The translations under genes and the position numbers were made by a program. A DNA stretch of 64,000 nt from Flavobacterium sangjuense (lineage in GTDB: Bacteria > Bacteroidota > Bacteroidia > Flavobacteriales > Flavobacteriaceae), in assembly GCF_004797125.1 (NCBI RefSeq), contig NZ_CP038810.1:2418001-2482000 (forward strand), given 5' to 3'. The notes beneath the pieces were generated by a model. It was not told the origin of the DNA. It saw nothing but the letters and a program-made list of their open reading frames with translations, and searched no databases. Of the stretch, positions 33,549 through 42,769 are shown in pieces. Within the stretch, counting starts at the first letter, position 1. Each line of letters starts with the position of its first letter.

Positions 33549-34832
33549 ATGCCTTTAAATACAAACAATCCCAAACGAAAATCTTGGCTTACTGTCCCCA
33601 AAGACAGCGACTTCCCTATTCAGAATATTCCGTTTGGCGTTTTCTTAACCAAAGAAGATGTCATCACAATCGGAACACGAATTGGCGATTACGCTATCGA
33701 TTTGGGTGCGTTACAGCAGTTGAACTATTTCGATGGGATTGATTTGACCGATGATATGTTCATGCAGGATACTTTGAACGATTTTATATCAGACGGTAAA
33801 AAAACCTGGCGTCAGGTACGCAACAGGATTAGTGATATTTTTGAACAGAATAACCCAACATTAAGAGATAATCAGGAGCATCGCGATATTGTTATTTTCA
33901 AAATGGAAGATGTTGAAATGCAACTTCCGGTTTTGATTGGCGATTACACCGATTTCTATTCGAGTAAAGAACATGCAACCAATGTAGGTAAAATGTTCCG
34001 TGACCCGGCGAATGCGTTATTGCCAAACTGGCTTCACATTCCTGTTGGTTATCATGGAAGAAGTTCGACCATAGTCCCGTCCGGAATTCCGGTACATCGT
34101 CCGATGGGACAAACATTACCTAATGGTGAAAGCACCCCGGTTTTTGGTCCGTCACGTTCCATCGATTTTGAATTGGAGACCGCTTTTATTACTACGGATG
34201 CTAATATTATGGGAGAAAATATTCCGATTAGCGAAGCCGAAGATTATATTTTCGGAATGGTATTATTAAACGATTGGAGTGCAAGAGATATGCAAAAATG
34301 GGAATATGTTCCGCTTGGACCATTCTTAGCCAAGAACTTTGCTTCCTCAATTTCTCCATGGATCGTAACGATGGATGCTTTGGAGCCTTTCCGTTGCAAA
34401 GGACCAAATCAGGAACCAATGCCACTTCCCTATTTACAACAAAAAGGAAAAAACGCTTTCGATATTAATTTAGAAGTATATATTGAGCCGGAAAATGTAG
34501 AACCAAGTTTGGTTTCTAAATCCAATTTTAAATATATGTATTGGTCGATGTCGCAGCAATTGGCGCATCATACTTCTAACGGTTGCCGAATCAATTCAGG
34601 CGATATGATGGGTTCCGGAACTATTTCAGGGCCAACTCCCGATAGTTTTGGCTCGATGCTCGAATTAACCTGGGGAGGAAAAAATCCAATCAAAATGAAT
34701 GATGGCTCTGAACGTAAATTCATTAACGATAACGACACGGTAACTATGAAAGGTTTTTGTAAAAACAGTTCGGTACGAATTGGTTTTGGAGAAGTTTCAA
34801 ATAAACTATTGCCCCCTTTCGTTAGAAAGTAA
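33549..34832 (+). CDS. Fumarylacetoacetase
   Basis: Enzyme of 427 aa that hydrolyses 4-fumarylacetoacetate to fumarate and acetoacetate, the last step of tyrosine breakdown. The N-terminal SH3-like domain begins SWLTVPKDSDFPIQNIPFG; the catalytic domain carries DYTDFYSSKEHATNVG (catalytic His), PVGYHGRSSTIV, DFELETAFI and LLNDWSARDMQKWEYVPLGPF (metal ligands), and the ISPWIVTMDALEPF block. Length agrees with the eukaryotic-type enzymes found in Bacteroidota. The other tyrosine-degradation genes (hppD, hmgA) are not in the window. It is followed by a GTG-started gene after 1 nt. Confidence 0.95.
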   Translation: MPLNTNNPKRKSWLTVPKDSDFPIQNIPFGVFLTKEDVITIGTRIGDYAIDLGALQQLNYFDGIDLTDDMFMQDTLNDFISDGKKTWRQVRNRISDIFEQNNPTLRDNQEHRDIVIFKMEDVEMQLPVLIGDYTDFYSSKEHATNVGKMFRDPANALLPNWLHIPVGYHGRSSTIVPSGIPVHRPMGQTLPNGESTPVFGPSRSIDFELETAFITTDANIMGENIPISEAEDYIFGMVLLNDWSARDMQKWEYVPLGPFLAKNFASSISPWIVTMDALEPFRCKGPNQEPMPLPYLQQKGKNAFDINLEVYIEPENVEPSLVSKSNFKYMYWSMSQQLAHHTSNGCRINSGDMMGSGTISGPTPDSFGSMLELTWGGKNPIKMNDGSERKFINDNDTVTMKGFCKNSSVRIGFGEVSNKLLPPFVRK

Positions 34833-34833
34833 A

Positions 34834-35349
34834 GTGAAGAAAATAATCCTAATAGTAGTTCTCACTCTTTGCAGCAAATCAGTTTTTGCACAAAAACCTT
34901 GTGATAAAGACCCTATTTACAACCAGTTTGATTATTGGATTGGCGAATGGGAAGTGTACGATGTTAAAGGAAATGTGGCTGGTCACAGCAAAATATCTAA
35001 AATACTTGATAATTGTGTGGTGCTTGAAGAATGGACATCAAACGGCGCACAACAGGGATTGACATTTACCGGAAAAAGTTTCAACTCTTATAATGCTGCT
35101 ACCAAACAATGGCAGCAAAACTGGGTTGATAATACCGGTGGAAGTAATGAATACCTAACAGGTTATTTTAAAAATAATGCCATGCATTTCAAAAGCAGGC
35201 CTTTTACCTATAACGGAAAGACGTCTGTTAGAACCATTACTTTTTTCAAATTAGCAGATGGAAAAGTCCGTCAACTTGGAGAAATATCAAACGATGAAGA
35301 AAAAACCTGGACGACAGAATATGATTTAGAATATCGTCCAAAAAAATAA
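34834..35349 (+). CDS. Secreted lipocalin-like protein (DUF1579-like)
   Basis: Secreted protein of 171 aa. The start I choose is the GTG at 34834, 1 nt after the fumarylacetoacetase stop, because it directly gives a signal peptide (MKKIILIVVLTLCSK... ending VFAQ). The frame stays open upstream but would run inside the preceding gene. The mature part begins with the FDYWIGEWEVYD motif, followed by an eight-stranded beta pattern (GHSKISKILDNCVVLEEW, GLTFTGKSFNSYN, WQQNWVDNTGG). DUF1579-like/lipocalin-type proteins of this kind have no assigned ligand. Confidence 0.78.
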   Translation: MKKIILIVVLTLCSKSVFAQKPCDKDPIYNQFDYWIGEWEVYDVKGNVAGHSKISKILDNCVVLEEWTSNGAQQGLTFTGKSFNSYNAATKQWQQNWVDNTGGSNEYLTGYFKNNAMHFKSRPFTYNGKTSVRTITFFKLADGKVRQLGEISNDEEKTWTTEYDLEYRPKK

Positions 35350-35370
35350 ATAAGCAACACACTAATTATA

Positions 35371-36453
35371 ATGAAGAATACAGCGTTAACTCACGTACAC
35401 GAAAGTTTAGGAGCGAAAATGGTACCGTTTGCAGGTTACAATATGCCGGTGCAATATGAAGGCGTAAATGCCGAACACGAAACAGTCAGAAATGGCGTAG
35501 GCGTTTTTGATGTGTCGCATATGGGCGAATTTTTGCTTAGTGGTGAAAATGCTTTGGCTTTAATCCAAAAAGTAACTTCCAACGATGCTTCGGTGTTGGA
35601 AATTGGTCGCGCACAATATTCCTGTTTGCCAAATAATGACGGTGGAATTGTAGATGATTTAATCGTTTACCGAATGAAAGAAGACCAATATTTATTGGTT
35701 GTAAATGCTTCTAATATCGACAAAGACTGGGATTGGATTTCGTCGCACAACAATTTAGGTGTGGATATGAAAAACATTTCAGAAGATTATTCTTTGCTTG
35801 CGATTCAAGGTCCAAAAGCAGTTGAAGCCATGCAATCTTTGACTTCTATAGATTTATCAGCGATTAAATATTACCATTTTGAAGTGGCAGATTTCGCCGG
35901 AATTGAACATGTGATTATTTCGGCTACAGGTTACACCGGTTCGGGTGGATTTGAAATTTACTGCAAAAACTCCGATGTAGAGCAAGTTTGGAATAAAGTT
36001 TTCGAAGCGGGAAAAGCCTTCGGAATCAAACCTGTTGGATTGGCAGCACGTGATACCTTGCGTTTGGAAATGGGTTTTTGTTTATACGGAAACGATATCA
36101 ATGATACGACTTCACCATTAGAAGCCGGTTTGGGTTGGATTACCAAATTCACCAAAGACTTTACCAATTCTGAAAATCTGAAAAAACAAAAAGAAGCCGG
36201 AGTTACCAAAAAGCTGGTTGGTTTTGAATTAACCGAACGAGGCATTCCGCGTCACGATTATGAAATTGTGGATGCTGATGGAAATAACATTGGAATCGTA
36301 ACATCGGGAACTATGGCACCATCTTTGGGTAAAGGAATCGGAATGGGTTATGTAAAAACCGAATTCTCGGCGGTTGATAGTGACATTTTTATCCAAATCA
36401 GAAATAACAAAGTCGCTGCCAAAGTGGTAAAACTGCCTTTCTATAAAAAATAA
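35371..36453 (+). CDS. gcvT: Glycine cleavage system T protein (aminomethyltransferase)
   Basis: T protein of the glycine cleavage system, 360 aa. It takes the aminomethyl group from lipoylated H protein, releases ammonia and forms 5,10-methylene-THF. Conserved parts: the N-terminal [28 protein letters not shown] with the catalytic Asp, [24 protein letters not shown], and [20 protein letters not shown] for folate binding; the C-terminal domain ends with the [21 protein letters not shown] block. gcvP and gcvH are not in the window, so the system is dispersed, as is usual in flavobacteria. Confidence 0.96.
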   Translation: MKNTALTHVHESLGAKMVPFAGYNMPVQYEGVNAEHETVRNGVGVFDVSHMGEFLLSGENALALIQKVTSNDASVLEIGRAQYSCLPNNDGGIVDDLIVYRMKEDQYLLVVNASNIDKDWDWISSHNNLGVDMKNISEDYSLLAIQGPKAVEAMQSLTSIDLSAIKYYHFEVADFAGIEHVIISATGYTGSGGFEIYCKNSDVEQVWNKVFEAGKAFGIKPVGLAARDTLRLEMGFCLYGNDINDTTSPLEAGLGWITKFTKDFTNSENLKKQKEAGVTKKLVGFELTERGIPRHDYEIVDADGNNIGIVTSGTMAPSLGKGIGMGYVKTEFSAVDSDIFIQIRNNKVAAKVVKLPFYKK

Positions 36454-36459
36454 TGCTGT

Positions 36460-38481
36460 GTGAAAAAACTTTTGCAATTAGTACTGTTGCTTCCTCTTCT
36501 GGCTTTAAGCCAAAAAGAGAAAAATCCTTGTGAGACTTTAGCAAGTATTAATGCACTAATTCAAGAGAATCATTATAGCCCAAAGCCAATTGACGATAGT
36601 TTATCTGTTTATGCTTTCAAAACTTTTTTAAGTCGGCTTGACGAAGAAAACAGATTGTTCATTGCTCCAGAAATTAACGAATTAAAGAAACACGAATACC
36701 AGATTGATGATTATATCAATGGGCATGATTGTGCTTTTCTTCATGATTTTTACGCTGCATATTCTAAATCCATCGCACGTTATTCGGCAATTATTGCTTC
36801 TTTAAAAAACGAAGATTTTCCACTTTCGAGCGATGAAAAAGTTGTTTTCTCCAGAAAAGCATTTCCGTATGCAAACGATGAAGCCGAATTAAAGCGCTTG
36901 TATAAAAAAAGAATACTGTTCAATGTATTGCGCGAAGTTGCAGAATTAAGCACCAATAAAGATTCATTGACAGCTAATTTTGAAGCGCTTGCCATTTCTA
37001 ACAAAAAGAAAGTCTTTGACCGATACGAATGTAAAACGGAAAGTTACCAAATGTCAGAAACTGAATTTAATGCGGCATTTTATTCTGTTTTCTGCTCCTA
37101 TTTTGATCCGCATACCGAATATTTTTCAGAAAACGATAAATCGGAATTTTTCTCAACCGTCAGTTCCGACAATCTGACTTTTGGACTCTATGTTTCCTTA
37201 TCTGAAAAAGATGAATTGACTGTTGACGATATTATTCCCGGAAGTTCAGCCTATTTTACTAATAAAATAAGTGTTGGTGACCAATTATTAAAAATCAAGT
37301 ATAAGAAAACCGAGTACGAAACTGCTTGTGCTTCGATGAAAAAAATTGATGAAATCATCACTTCCAAAGAGTATAAAACGGCCATTTTTACTTTCAGAAA
37401 AAAAAGCGGTGAAATATACAGCGTTCGATTAGTAAAAAAAATTCTGAAAGATTACCAAAACAATGTCTATAGTTTCAGACTAAAAACGGACAATGCAACG
37501 TTTGGTTATATCAAAATCCCGAGCTTTTATTCCACCTTTGAAAATGGGAAATCGAGTATTACGGTTGATGTTGCGAATGAAATATACAAATTAGAAGATG
37601 AGCAAATCAATGGATTAATTATCGATGTTGAGAATAATGGAGGCGGTTCGATGGAAGAAGCTGTACGACTTTCGGGTTTATTTATAAACGATGGACCATT
37701 GGCAATCATGAATAATAATAAAAACAATAAAGAAGTCATTCCGGATTCAATTCTTGGAACTCTTTATAATGGTCCAATGGTAATAATGATTAATGGATTT
37801 TCAGCTTCGGCAAGCGAATTTTTCACCAATGCCATGCAGGATTACAATCGGGCGATTGTCATTGGAAATAAATCATTAGGAAAAGCCACCATGCAGCGCA
37901 TCTTTCCAATAAATGAAAACAACGATGAGTTTCTGAAATTAACCTTAGAAAAATTCTACAGACTAACAGGGAAAAGCAATCAATACGATGGCATTACGCC
38001 TGATGTTGAAATTCCGTTATTGTTTGACAAGCAAATGCCAAGAGAAAACAGTTATGATACGGCACTTAAAAATGATGAAATACATGGCTTAAAATACAAT
38101 CATATTGAGAATCTTATTTATGCCGATGCGATTGCAGCCAGTAAAAAAAGAATAACCGAAAACACTGATGCGATTGAAATAGAAGATCTTAACACCAAAA
38201 TAAATCCTTTGTATGATGCTGATTTGCCACCTGTAGTTTTGCAATTCAGTGCTGTTTTTGACAATGTAAACCAAATTAATTCACTTTGGAAAGAGATTAA
38301 AAAAGAAACTGAAAAAGTGTATCCAATAACGGTTGAATTAAATGCTGCCGATATCAAGATTCAGAAAAAGGATGATTTTATGCAAACCAACACTACCGAA
38401 AGAATAAAAAATATTAGACAAAATTTTCATATACTGGAAGCGACTAATATTTTGTATGACGTAAATAATTTAAAACCGTAA
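36460..38481 (+). CDS. S41 family C-terminal processing protease (Prc/Tsp-like)
   Basis: Periplasmic serine protease of 673 aa. It starts at GTG 36460, 6 nt after gcvT, and has a signal peptide of about 17 residues (MKKLLQLVLLLPLLALSQ). A helical N-terminal domain is followed by a PDZ-like part (about 235-325) and the S41 catalytic domain. The nucleophile is S450 in NGFSASASEFF and the general base K475 in NKSLGKATMQ; the 25-residue spacing is the same as in E. coli Prc (S430/K455). The FDPHTEYFS motif before the PDZ-like part is also family-typical. The protein degrades or trims C-termini of envelope proteins. A GTG-initiated gene also lies two genes upstream. Confidence 0.9.
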   Translation: MKKLLQLVLLLPLLALSQKEKNPCETLASINALIQENHYSPKPIDDSLSVYAFKTFLSRLDEENRLFIAPEINELKKHEYQIDDYINGHDCAFLHDFYAAYSKSIARYSAIIASLKNEDFPLSSDEKVVFSRKAFPYANDEAELKRLYKKRILFNVLREVAELSTNKDSLTANFEALAISNKKKVFDRYECKTESYQMSETEFNAAFYSVFCSYFDPHTEYFSENDKSEFFSTVSSDNLTFGLYVSLSEKDELTVDDIIPGSSAYFTNKISVGDQLLKIKYKKTEYETACASMKKIDEIITSKEYKTAIFTFRKKSGEIYSVRLVKKILKDYQNNVYSFRLKTDNATFGYIKIPSFYSTFENGKSSITVDVANEIYKLEDEQINGLIIDVENNGGGSMEEAVRLSGLFINDGPLAIMNNNKNNKEVIPDSILGTLYNGPMVIMINGFSASASEFFTNAMQDYNRAIVIGNKSLGKATMQRIFPINENNDEFLKLTLEKFYRLTGKSNQYDGITPDVEIPLLFDKQMPRENSYDTALKNDEIHGLKYNHIENLIYADAIAASKKRITENTDAIEIEDLNTKINPLYDADLPPVVLQFSAVFDNVNQINSLWKEIKKETEKVYPITVELNAADIKIQKKDDFMQTNTTERIKNIRQNFHILEATNILYDVNNLKP

Positions 38482-38530
38482 AGCAATAATTTGGTTAACA
38501 AAATGAATTTGCAATAACCGAATAATACCT

Positions 38531-38538
38531 TATTTTTG
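38531..38538 (+). promoter_or_regulatory. Promoter: TTTG (38508-38511), 19 nt, TATTTTTG
   Basis: Exact matches to both Bacteroidota sigma-A elements with a 19-nt spacer, 33 nt upstream of the ATG at 38572. It is identical in spacing to the promoter before the fumarylacetoacetase gene. Confidence 0.65.
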
Positions 38539-38571
38539 CACTCAATTTTAGCATAAAAAAACAGCTTAGTA

Positions 38572-39282
38572 ATGGGAAGAGCATTCGAATTTAGAAAAGG
38601 AAGAAAAATGAAACGTTGGTCAGCCATGGCCAAAGCGTTTACACGTATAGGAAAAGATATAGTAATGGCGGTGAAAGAAGGCGGACCAAATCCGGAAGCC
38701 AACTCACGTTTGCGTGCCGTTATACAAAATGCAAAATCGGCAAACATGCCGAAAGAAAACGTGGAACGTGCGATTAAAAAAGCAACCGATAAAGATACAG
38801 CCAACTACAAAGAGCAGCTTTTTGAAGGTTATGCACCACATGGGATTGCGCTTTTAATTGAAACCGCAACTGACAACAACAACAGAACTGTTGCCAACAT
38901 CAGAAGTTATTTCAACAAATGCAATGGTACGATGGGAACACAAGGTTCGGTGGAATTTATGTTTGACCATACCTGTAATTTCCGTATTCCGAATAACAAT
39001 ATCGACATTGAAGAATTAGAATTAGAATTCATCGATTTTGGTGCCGAAGAAATCTTTGCTGACGAAGACGGAATCTTAATCTATGCGCCTTTCGGAAGTT
39101 TTGGAGCCATCCAAAAAGAATTGGAAAGCCGTGGCATTGAAATCTTATCTTCAGGATTTGAAAGAATTCCACAGATTACCAAAAAACTAACCGAAGCTGA
39201 AATGGCTGACGTAGAAAAACTAATCGAGAAAATTGAAGAAGATGATGACGTGATGAACGTGTATCATACGATGGAAGAATAG
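38572..39282 (+). CDS. YebC/PmpR family protein
   Basis: YebC/PmpR family protein of 236 aa. The family signature is GRAFEFRKGRKMKRWSAMAK at the N-terminus (many proteins have GHSKWxxIKHKK here), followed by GPNPEANSRLRAVIQNAKSANMPKENVERAIKKA and EGYAPHGIALLIETATDNNNRT. YebC proteins were first called transcriptional regulators; recent work on YebC2 links them to translation of proline-rich sequences. The deviating N-terminus may mark a subgroup. A strong promoter precedes and a terminator follows, so it is monocistronic. Confidence 0.92.
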   Translation: MGRAFEFRKGRKMKRWSAMAKAFTRIGKDIVMAVKEGGPNPEANSRLRAVIQNAKSANMPKENVERAIKKATDKDTANYKEQLFEGYAPHGIALLIETATDNNNRTVANIRSYFNKCNGTMGTQGSVEFMFDHTCNFRIPNNNIDIEELELEFIDFGAEEIFADEDGILIYAPFGSFGAIQKELESRGIEILSSGFERIPQITKKLTEAEMADVEKLIEKIEEDDDVMNVYHTMEE

Positions 39283-39304
39283 ATTTTTAAATTATTAGAT
39301 ATAG

Positions 39305-39336
39305 AAAACGCTGGGCTTTGCCTGGCGTTTTTTTTT
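39305..39336 (+). terminator. Rho-independent terminator
   Basis: AACGC-T-GG pairs with CC-T-GGCGTT around a small loop (GCTTTG), followed by nine or more T residues, 22 nt after the yebC-family stop. Confidence 0.8.
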
Positions 39337-39480
39337 GTAGGGAAAATTTTGGTACTTTTACTTTAGACTATCGTTCCTTGCAAATGGAAGTTGTGTCTAT
39401 TTATAAGTTAGCAGACAATTTTAACACTTCGCGGTTGTAACAAACTATTTTTTTAAAGACTTGTTAAAGAAAAAGAAAAT

Positions 39481-40620
39481 ATGGAAACGAGCAGAAGACT
39501 TTGGCTGAAAAAAATCGGAATTGGAGTAGCTGGTATTGGACTTACAAACTTCAATTCATTTGCTTCTCCTCTTGTGTCAGAAAATTTAATTACTAGTTTT
39601 GAGACTGATACTAACTTAATTTTTTTACGTTCAAATGAAAACCCTTATGGTCCATCTCCATTAGCAAGGAAAGCGTTTGTAGACAATGCGAATATTAGTA
39701 ACCGATATAATTGGGATGTTGCGACACAACTGATTTCTGACCTTGCAAAAAAAAACAGTGTTAAAGACGAAAACATATTGTTGGGAGCTGGTTCAACTGA
39801 AATTTTAGATTTGGTTGCAAAATTTGTATCACTTGGCAAAGGACACGAACCGAAGGTGACTGGCAGCGCAAATTATGTAATAGCAGACCCAAGCTATGAT
39901 TATTGGACAGTTACATTAGATAATTTAGGTTTAACGAAAAATAAAGTACCTCTAACTACTGATAAGAAAATTAATTTACAAGCAATGCAGGAAGCTGTAA
40001 ATAATGACACAAAACTTGTGTACATCTGCAATCCAAACAACCCGACAGGAACAATTTGTGAAAGAGAAGCATTGGTAGAATTTGTAACCAAGATTTCACA
40101 AAATACAATTGTATTAATTGATGAGGCATATTTGGACTTTACTAAACAGCAATCCCTTAGCAATATCGTAAATGACAAAAAAAATATTATTATCGTCAAA
40201 ACATTTTCCAAAATGTATGGTTTGGCTGGAGCACGGATTGGATATGCAATTGCGGACAAAACAATAATTGATAATTTGACAAATTTGCAATCCAATACAA
40301 ATAATAGCGTTAGTGTATTATCAAAACTTGCTGCTATAGCTTCGTTGAAGGATGATAAATTTGTTTCAAATTGCTACTTGCTAAATGAAAATGTAAGACA
40401 ATATACTATCAGCGAACTCAAAAAATTAAATTGTGAGTGCATTTCTTCTAATACAAATTTTATCTATTTTTCACTTTCCAACTACAACAAGGACTATTTC
40501 AAACTATTGGAAAACAATAATATTGAAGGAGGAAGAATATATGAAGAGCAAGGTAAATGGACAAGAATTACAATAGGAAAGATGGACGAAATGAAAAAAT
40601 TTATTCAAGCAATACAATAA
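39481..40620 (+). CDS. Tat-signal PLP aminotransferase (HisC-like)
   Basis: Fold-type I aminotransferase of 379 aa, closest in pattern to histidinol-phosphate aminotransferase. The N-terminus METSRRLWLKKIG is a twin-arginine motif followed by a hydrophobic stretch (IGVAGIGLTNFNSFA), so the enzyme appears to be exported folded by Tat. The aminotransferase domain holds LRSNENPYGPSPLAR, ICNPNNPTGTI, LIDEAYLDF and the PLP lysine K244 in KTFSKMYGLAGARIGY. Export would take it out of histidine synthesis, and no his genes surround it. The gene and its neighbour are clearly AT-richer than the flanks (25-28% GC on two sampled 60-nt lines against about 40% in the yebC-family gene), which may indicate recent acquisition. 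Confidence 0.85.
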   Translation: METSRRLWLKKIGIGVAGIGLTNFNSFASPLVSENLITSFETDTNLIFLRSNENPYGPSPLARKAFVDNANISNRYNWDVATQLISDLAKKNSVKDENILLGAGSTEILDLVAKFVSLGKGHEPKVTGSANYVIADPSYDYWTVTLDNLGLTKNKVPLTTDKKINLQAMQEAVNNDTKLVYICNPNNPTGTICEREALVEFVTKISQNTIVLIDEAYLDFTKQQSLSNIVNDKKNIIIVKTFSKMYGLAGARIGYAIADKTIIDNLTNLQSNTNNSVSVLSKLAAIASLKDDKFVSNCYLLNENVRQYTISELKKLNCECISSNTNFIYFSLSNYNKDYFKLLENNNIEGGRIYEEQGKWTRITIGKMDEMKKFIQAIQ

Positions 40621-40632
40621 CAAAAAGATAAA

Positions 40633-41121
40633 ATGGGACATTACAAAGCAAATTCAACCAACTCAAGAGAATTTAGTTTGACCATGAATAATAGCAATAT
40701 TGGTGAACTAAAATATTCAAAATGGTATTCTTTTAAAGCGGATATACTTTTGGCTGACAATTCAATTTACCAACTCGAGCCTAAAGGTTTTTGGGATTCG
40801 AAAATTGAACTGAAAAAAGACGACAAAGTCTTGCTGTATTTTGAAATGGGTTGGAAAGGAATTGTAATTCATTTCAATGACAGTGATAAAAAATACCTGC
40901 TGCGATTAAAAAGTTTATGGAGTAGCAACTACATTCTTATTGACACCGACGAAAAAGAACTGCTTGCGGTTGAAACCGATTTCAAATGGTCAAAATTAAC
41001 CTTTGACTTCAATATTGAAACGTCAAACGAGTTTGACAATTTTGAAAACAAAGAAGTACTGTTGTTAACGACCTTACATTGTATAAATTACTATATGGCA
41101 TTTGTCAACTCTACGGTTTAA
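40633..41121 (+). CDS. Hypothetical protein
   Basis: Unrecognised protein of 162 aa, starting 12 nt after the aminotransferase stop and thus probably cotranscribed. No signal peptide or membrane segment. It is predicted to be all-beta: alternating stretches such as LKYSKWYSFKADILLAD, YQLEPKGFWDSKIELKKDD, VLLYFEMGWKGIVIHF and YLLRLKSLWSSNYILI, resembling a small beta-barrel of LURP-one/tubby type that I cannot prove. The last part is TTLHCINYYMAFV. Rich in Trp, Tyr and Phe. Confidence 0.6.
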   Translation: MGHYKANSTNSREFSLTMNNSNIGELKYSKWYSFKADILLADNSIYQLEPKGFWDSKIELKKDDKVLLYFEMGWKGIVIHFNDSDKKYLLRLKSLWSSNYILIDTDEKELLAVETDFKWSKLTFDFNIETSNEFDNFENKEVLLLTTLHCINYYMAFVNSTV

Positions 41122-41180
41122 TTTTCCCGAGCGGTTTTAGTTAGGAATTTTGTACCTTAGTCTTCATAAAATCACAAGCT

Positions 41181-41600
41181 ATGAAACATCTAATTTATTT
41201 AACGATACTATTTTTAGCAACAACTACACTAAGCGCACAGGAAATCAAATTAAATGAAAGCATTGTCTATGTTGGTGACAAACCGGCTTTCAGCTTTGCC
41301 AAAAAATCATTTAACAACGAATTGTATGTTTATAAACTAAACACGAAGGAAGTATTGGTGCATATGCTGGTGGACACCAACGGTACAGAAATCAAACAGG
41401 ATGACGGCAAGAAGCTGGTTTTTGAACAACAAAAAGTTACTATTCAATCTAAAAACTTCCGCACCCGAAAATGGGAATTCCTGATTGCATTGCTAATCGA
41501 GGAAAAAGTAATTGACCTGAATGGTGACATTAACCTTGACAATCTAAACCGATTCAAGGCAAAATATGATGACAACGACGTGAACAAAACCATGCGATAA
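41181..41600 (+). CDS. Secreted hypothetical protein
   Basis: Protein of 139 aa with a signal peptide ending TLSAQ at about residue 19. The mature part is mixed alpha/beta and has no motif known to me: IVYVGDKPAFSF, YVYKLNTKEVLVHM, then a basic QSKNFRTRKWEFLIALLIEE helix and a Asp/Asn-rich C-terminus (DLNGDINLDNLNRFKAKYDDND). The segment TRKWEFLIALLIEEKVID also occurs in other small secreted flavobacterial proteins that I know only as hypotheticals. It ends 4 nt before a bidirectional terminator. Confidence 0.65.
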   Translation: MKHLIYLTILFLATTTLSAQEIKLNESIVYVGDKPAFSFAKKSFNNELYVYKLNTKEVLVHMLVDTNGTEIKQDDGKKLVFEQQKVTIQSKNFRTRKWEFLIALLIEEKVIDLNGDINLDNLNRFKAKYDDNDVNKTMR

Positions 41601-41603
41601 AAC

Positions 41604-41634
41604 AAAAACCTCCGAGAATCTCGGAGGTTTTTTT
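41604..41634. terminator. Bidirectional terminator
   Basis: A perfect 14-bp stem, AAAACCTCCGAGA pairing with TCTCGGAGGTTTT, with T-runs on both sides, lies between the secreted protein gene (plus) and the cysteine-synthase-like gene (minus). Confidence 0.88.
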
Positions 41635-41650
41635 ATATCTGATAAGTAGA

Positions 41651-42691
41651 TTACTTAATAAACTCAACTTTCTGAACTTCTTCAGCGTTGATGCTGTCAA
41701 AGAAACCTTGTTCATTCATCCAGTCATCGCTAAATACTTTGCTCATATAACGAGAACCATGATCAGGGAAGATTGCGATAACATTGCTCTCTTCTGTAAA
41801 TTCTCCTTCTTCTGCGTATTGTTTGATAGCCTGCATCACCGCACCAGAAGTGTAACCAACAAATAAACCTTCTTTTTTAGCTATTTCTCTTGTAGTGTGT
41901 GCACTTTCTTCATCCGTAACTTTCATGAAATGATCAATCAAGTCGAAATCAGTAGCAGTTGGAATAAGGTTTTTACCCAATCCTTCTATTCTGTATGGAT
42001 AGATTTCATCAGCGTCAAACTCTTTGGTTTCGTGGTATTTTTTCAACACCGAACCAAAAGCATCAACACCTAAAATTCTAATATTTGGATTCTTTTCTTT
42101 TAAATATTTGGCTGCGCCTGAGATTGTTCCACCTGTTCCGCTACACGCAATTAAGTGTGTAATTTTTCCGTTGGTTTGTTCCCAAATTTCAGGACCTGTA
42201 GATTTGTAATGCGCGTCAATATTCAATTGGTTGAAATACTGATTGATATAAATAGAACCTTTAGTTTCTTCGTGCAAACGCTTAGCAACATTGTAGTAAG
42301 AACGCTCGTCATCAGCAGAAACGTGAGCCGGACAAACATATACTTTAGCGCCTAAACTACGCAACATATCAATTTTATCTTTGGAAGATTTTGAACTAAC
42401 CGCTAAAATGCAGTTATATCCTTTGATGATACTTACCATTGCCAAACTAAAACCGGTATTTCCTGATGTAGTTTCAATGATAGTGTCGCCAGGAGAAAGA
42501 ATTCCTTGTCTTTCAGCTTCTTCTATAATATATAATGCAATTCTGTCTTTGGTGGAGTGTCCAGGGTTGAAAGCTTCAACCTTAGCGTAAAAATTTCCTG
42601 GTAAAGATTCGGTGATTTTGTTAAGCCTAATTAAAGGAGTATTCCCTATCAGACCTAATACATTATCGTGTGCTTTTATATCTTGTTTCAT
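41651..42691 (-). CDS. PLP-dependent cysteine synthase family protein (CysK/CBS-like)
   Basis: Fold-type II PLP enzyme of 346 aa. The PLP lysine is K48 in [27 protein letters not shown] binds the substrate carboxylate, and [15 protein letters not shown] is the phosphate-binding loop. The blend of motifs ([47 protein letters not shown] segment in shortened form) is closer to the cystathionine beta-synthase catalytic core than to CysK. The start is the ATG at 42689-42691 ([10 protein letters not shown]), as an upstream frame extension adds only five residues. It may make cysteine from O-acetylserine or cystathionine from serine plus homocysteine. No CBS regulatory domains. Confidence 0.88.
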   Translation of the reverse strand: MKQDIKAHDNVLGLIGNTPLIRLNKITESLPGNFYAKVEAFNPGHSTKDRIALYIIEEAERQGILSPGDTIIETTSGNTGFSLAMVSIIKGYNCILAVSSKSSKDKIDMLRSLGAKVYVCPAHVSADDERSYYNVAKRLHEETKGSIYINQYFNQLNIDAHYKSTGPEIWEQTNGKITHLIACSGTGGTISGAAKYLKEKNPNIRILGVDAFGSVLKKYHETKEFDADEIYPYRIEGLGKNLIPTATDFDLIDHFMKVTDEESAHTTREIAKKEGLFVGYTSGAVMQAIKQYAEEGEFTEESNVIAIFPDHGSRYMSKVFSDDWMNEQGFFDSINAEEVQKVEFIK

Positions 42692-42769
42692 AAATAAACT
42701 AGTCAAGGCATATTATGAAGCCAAATTTACGGACTTCTAAACTTTGCAAATTTAATAAAATATTTTAAA

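Noticed and set aside
39481..40620. hisC of histidine biosynthesis
   Set aside because: The Tat-type signal and the absence of other his genes argue against a role in the cytosolic pathway.
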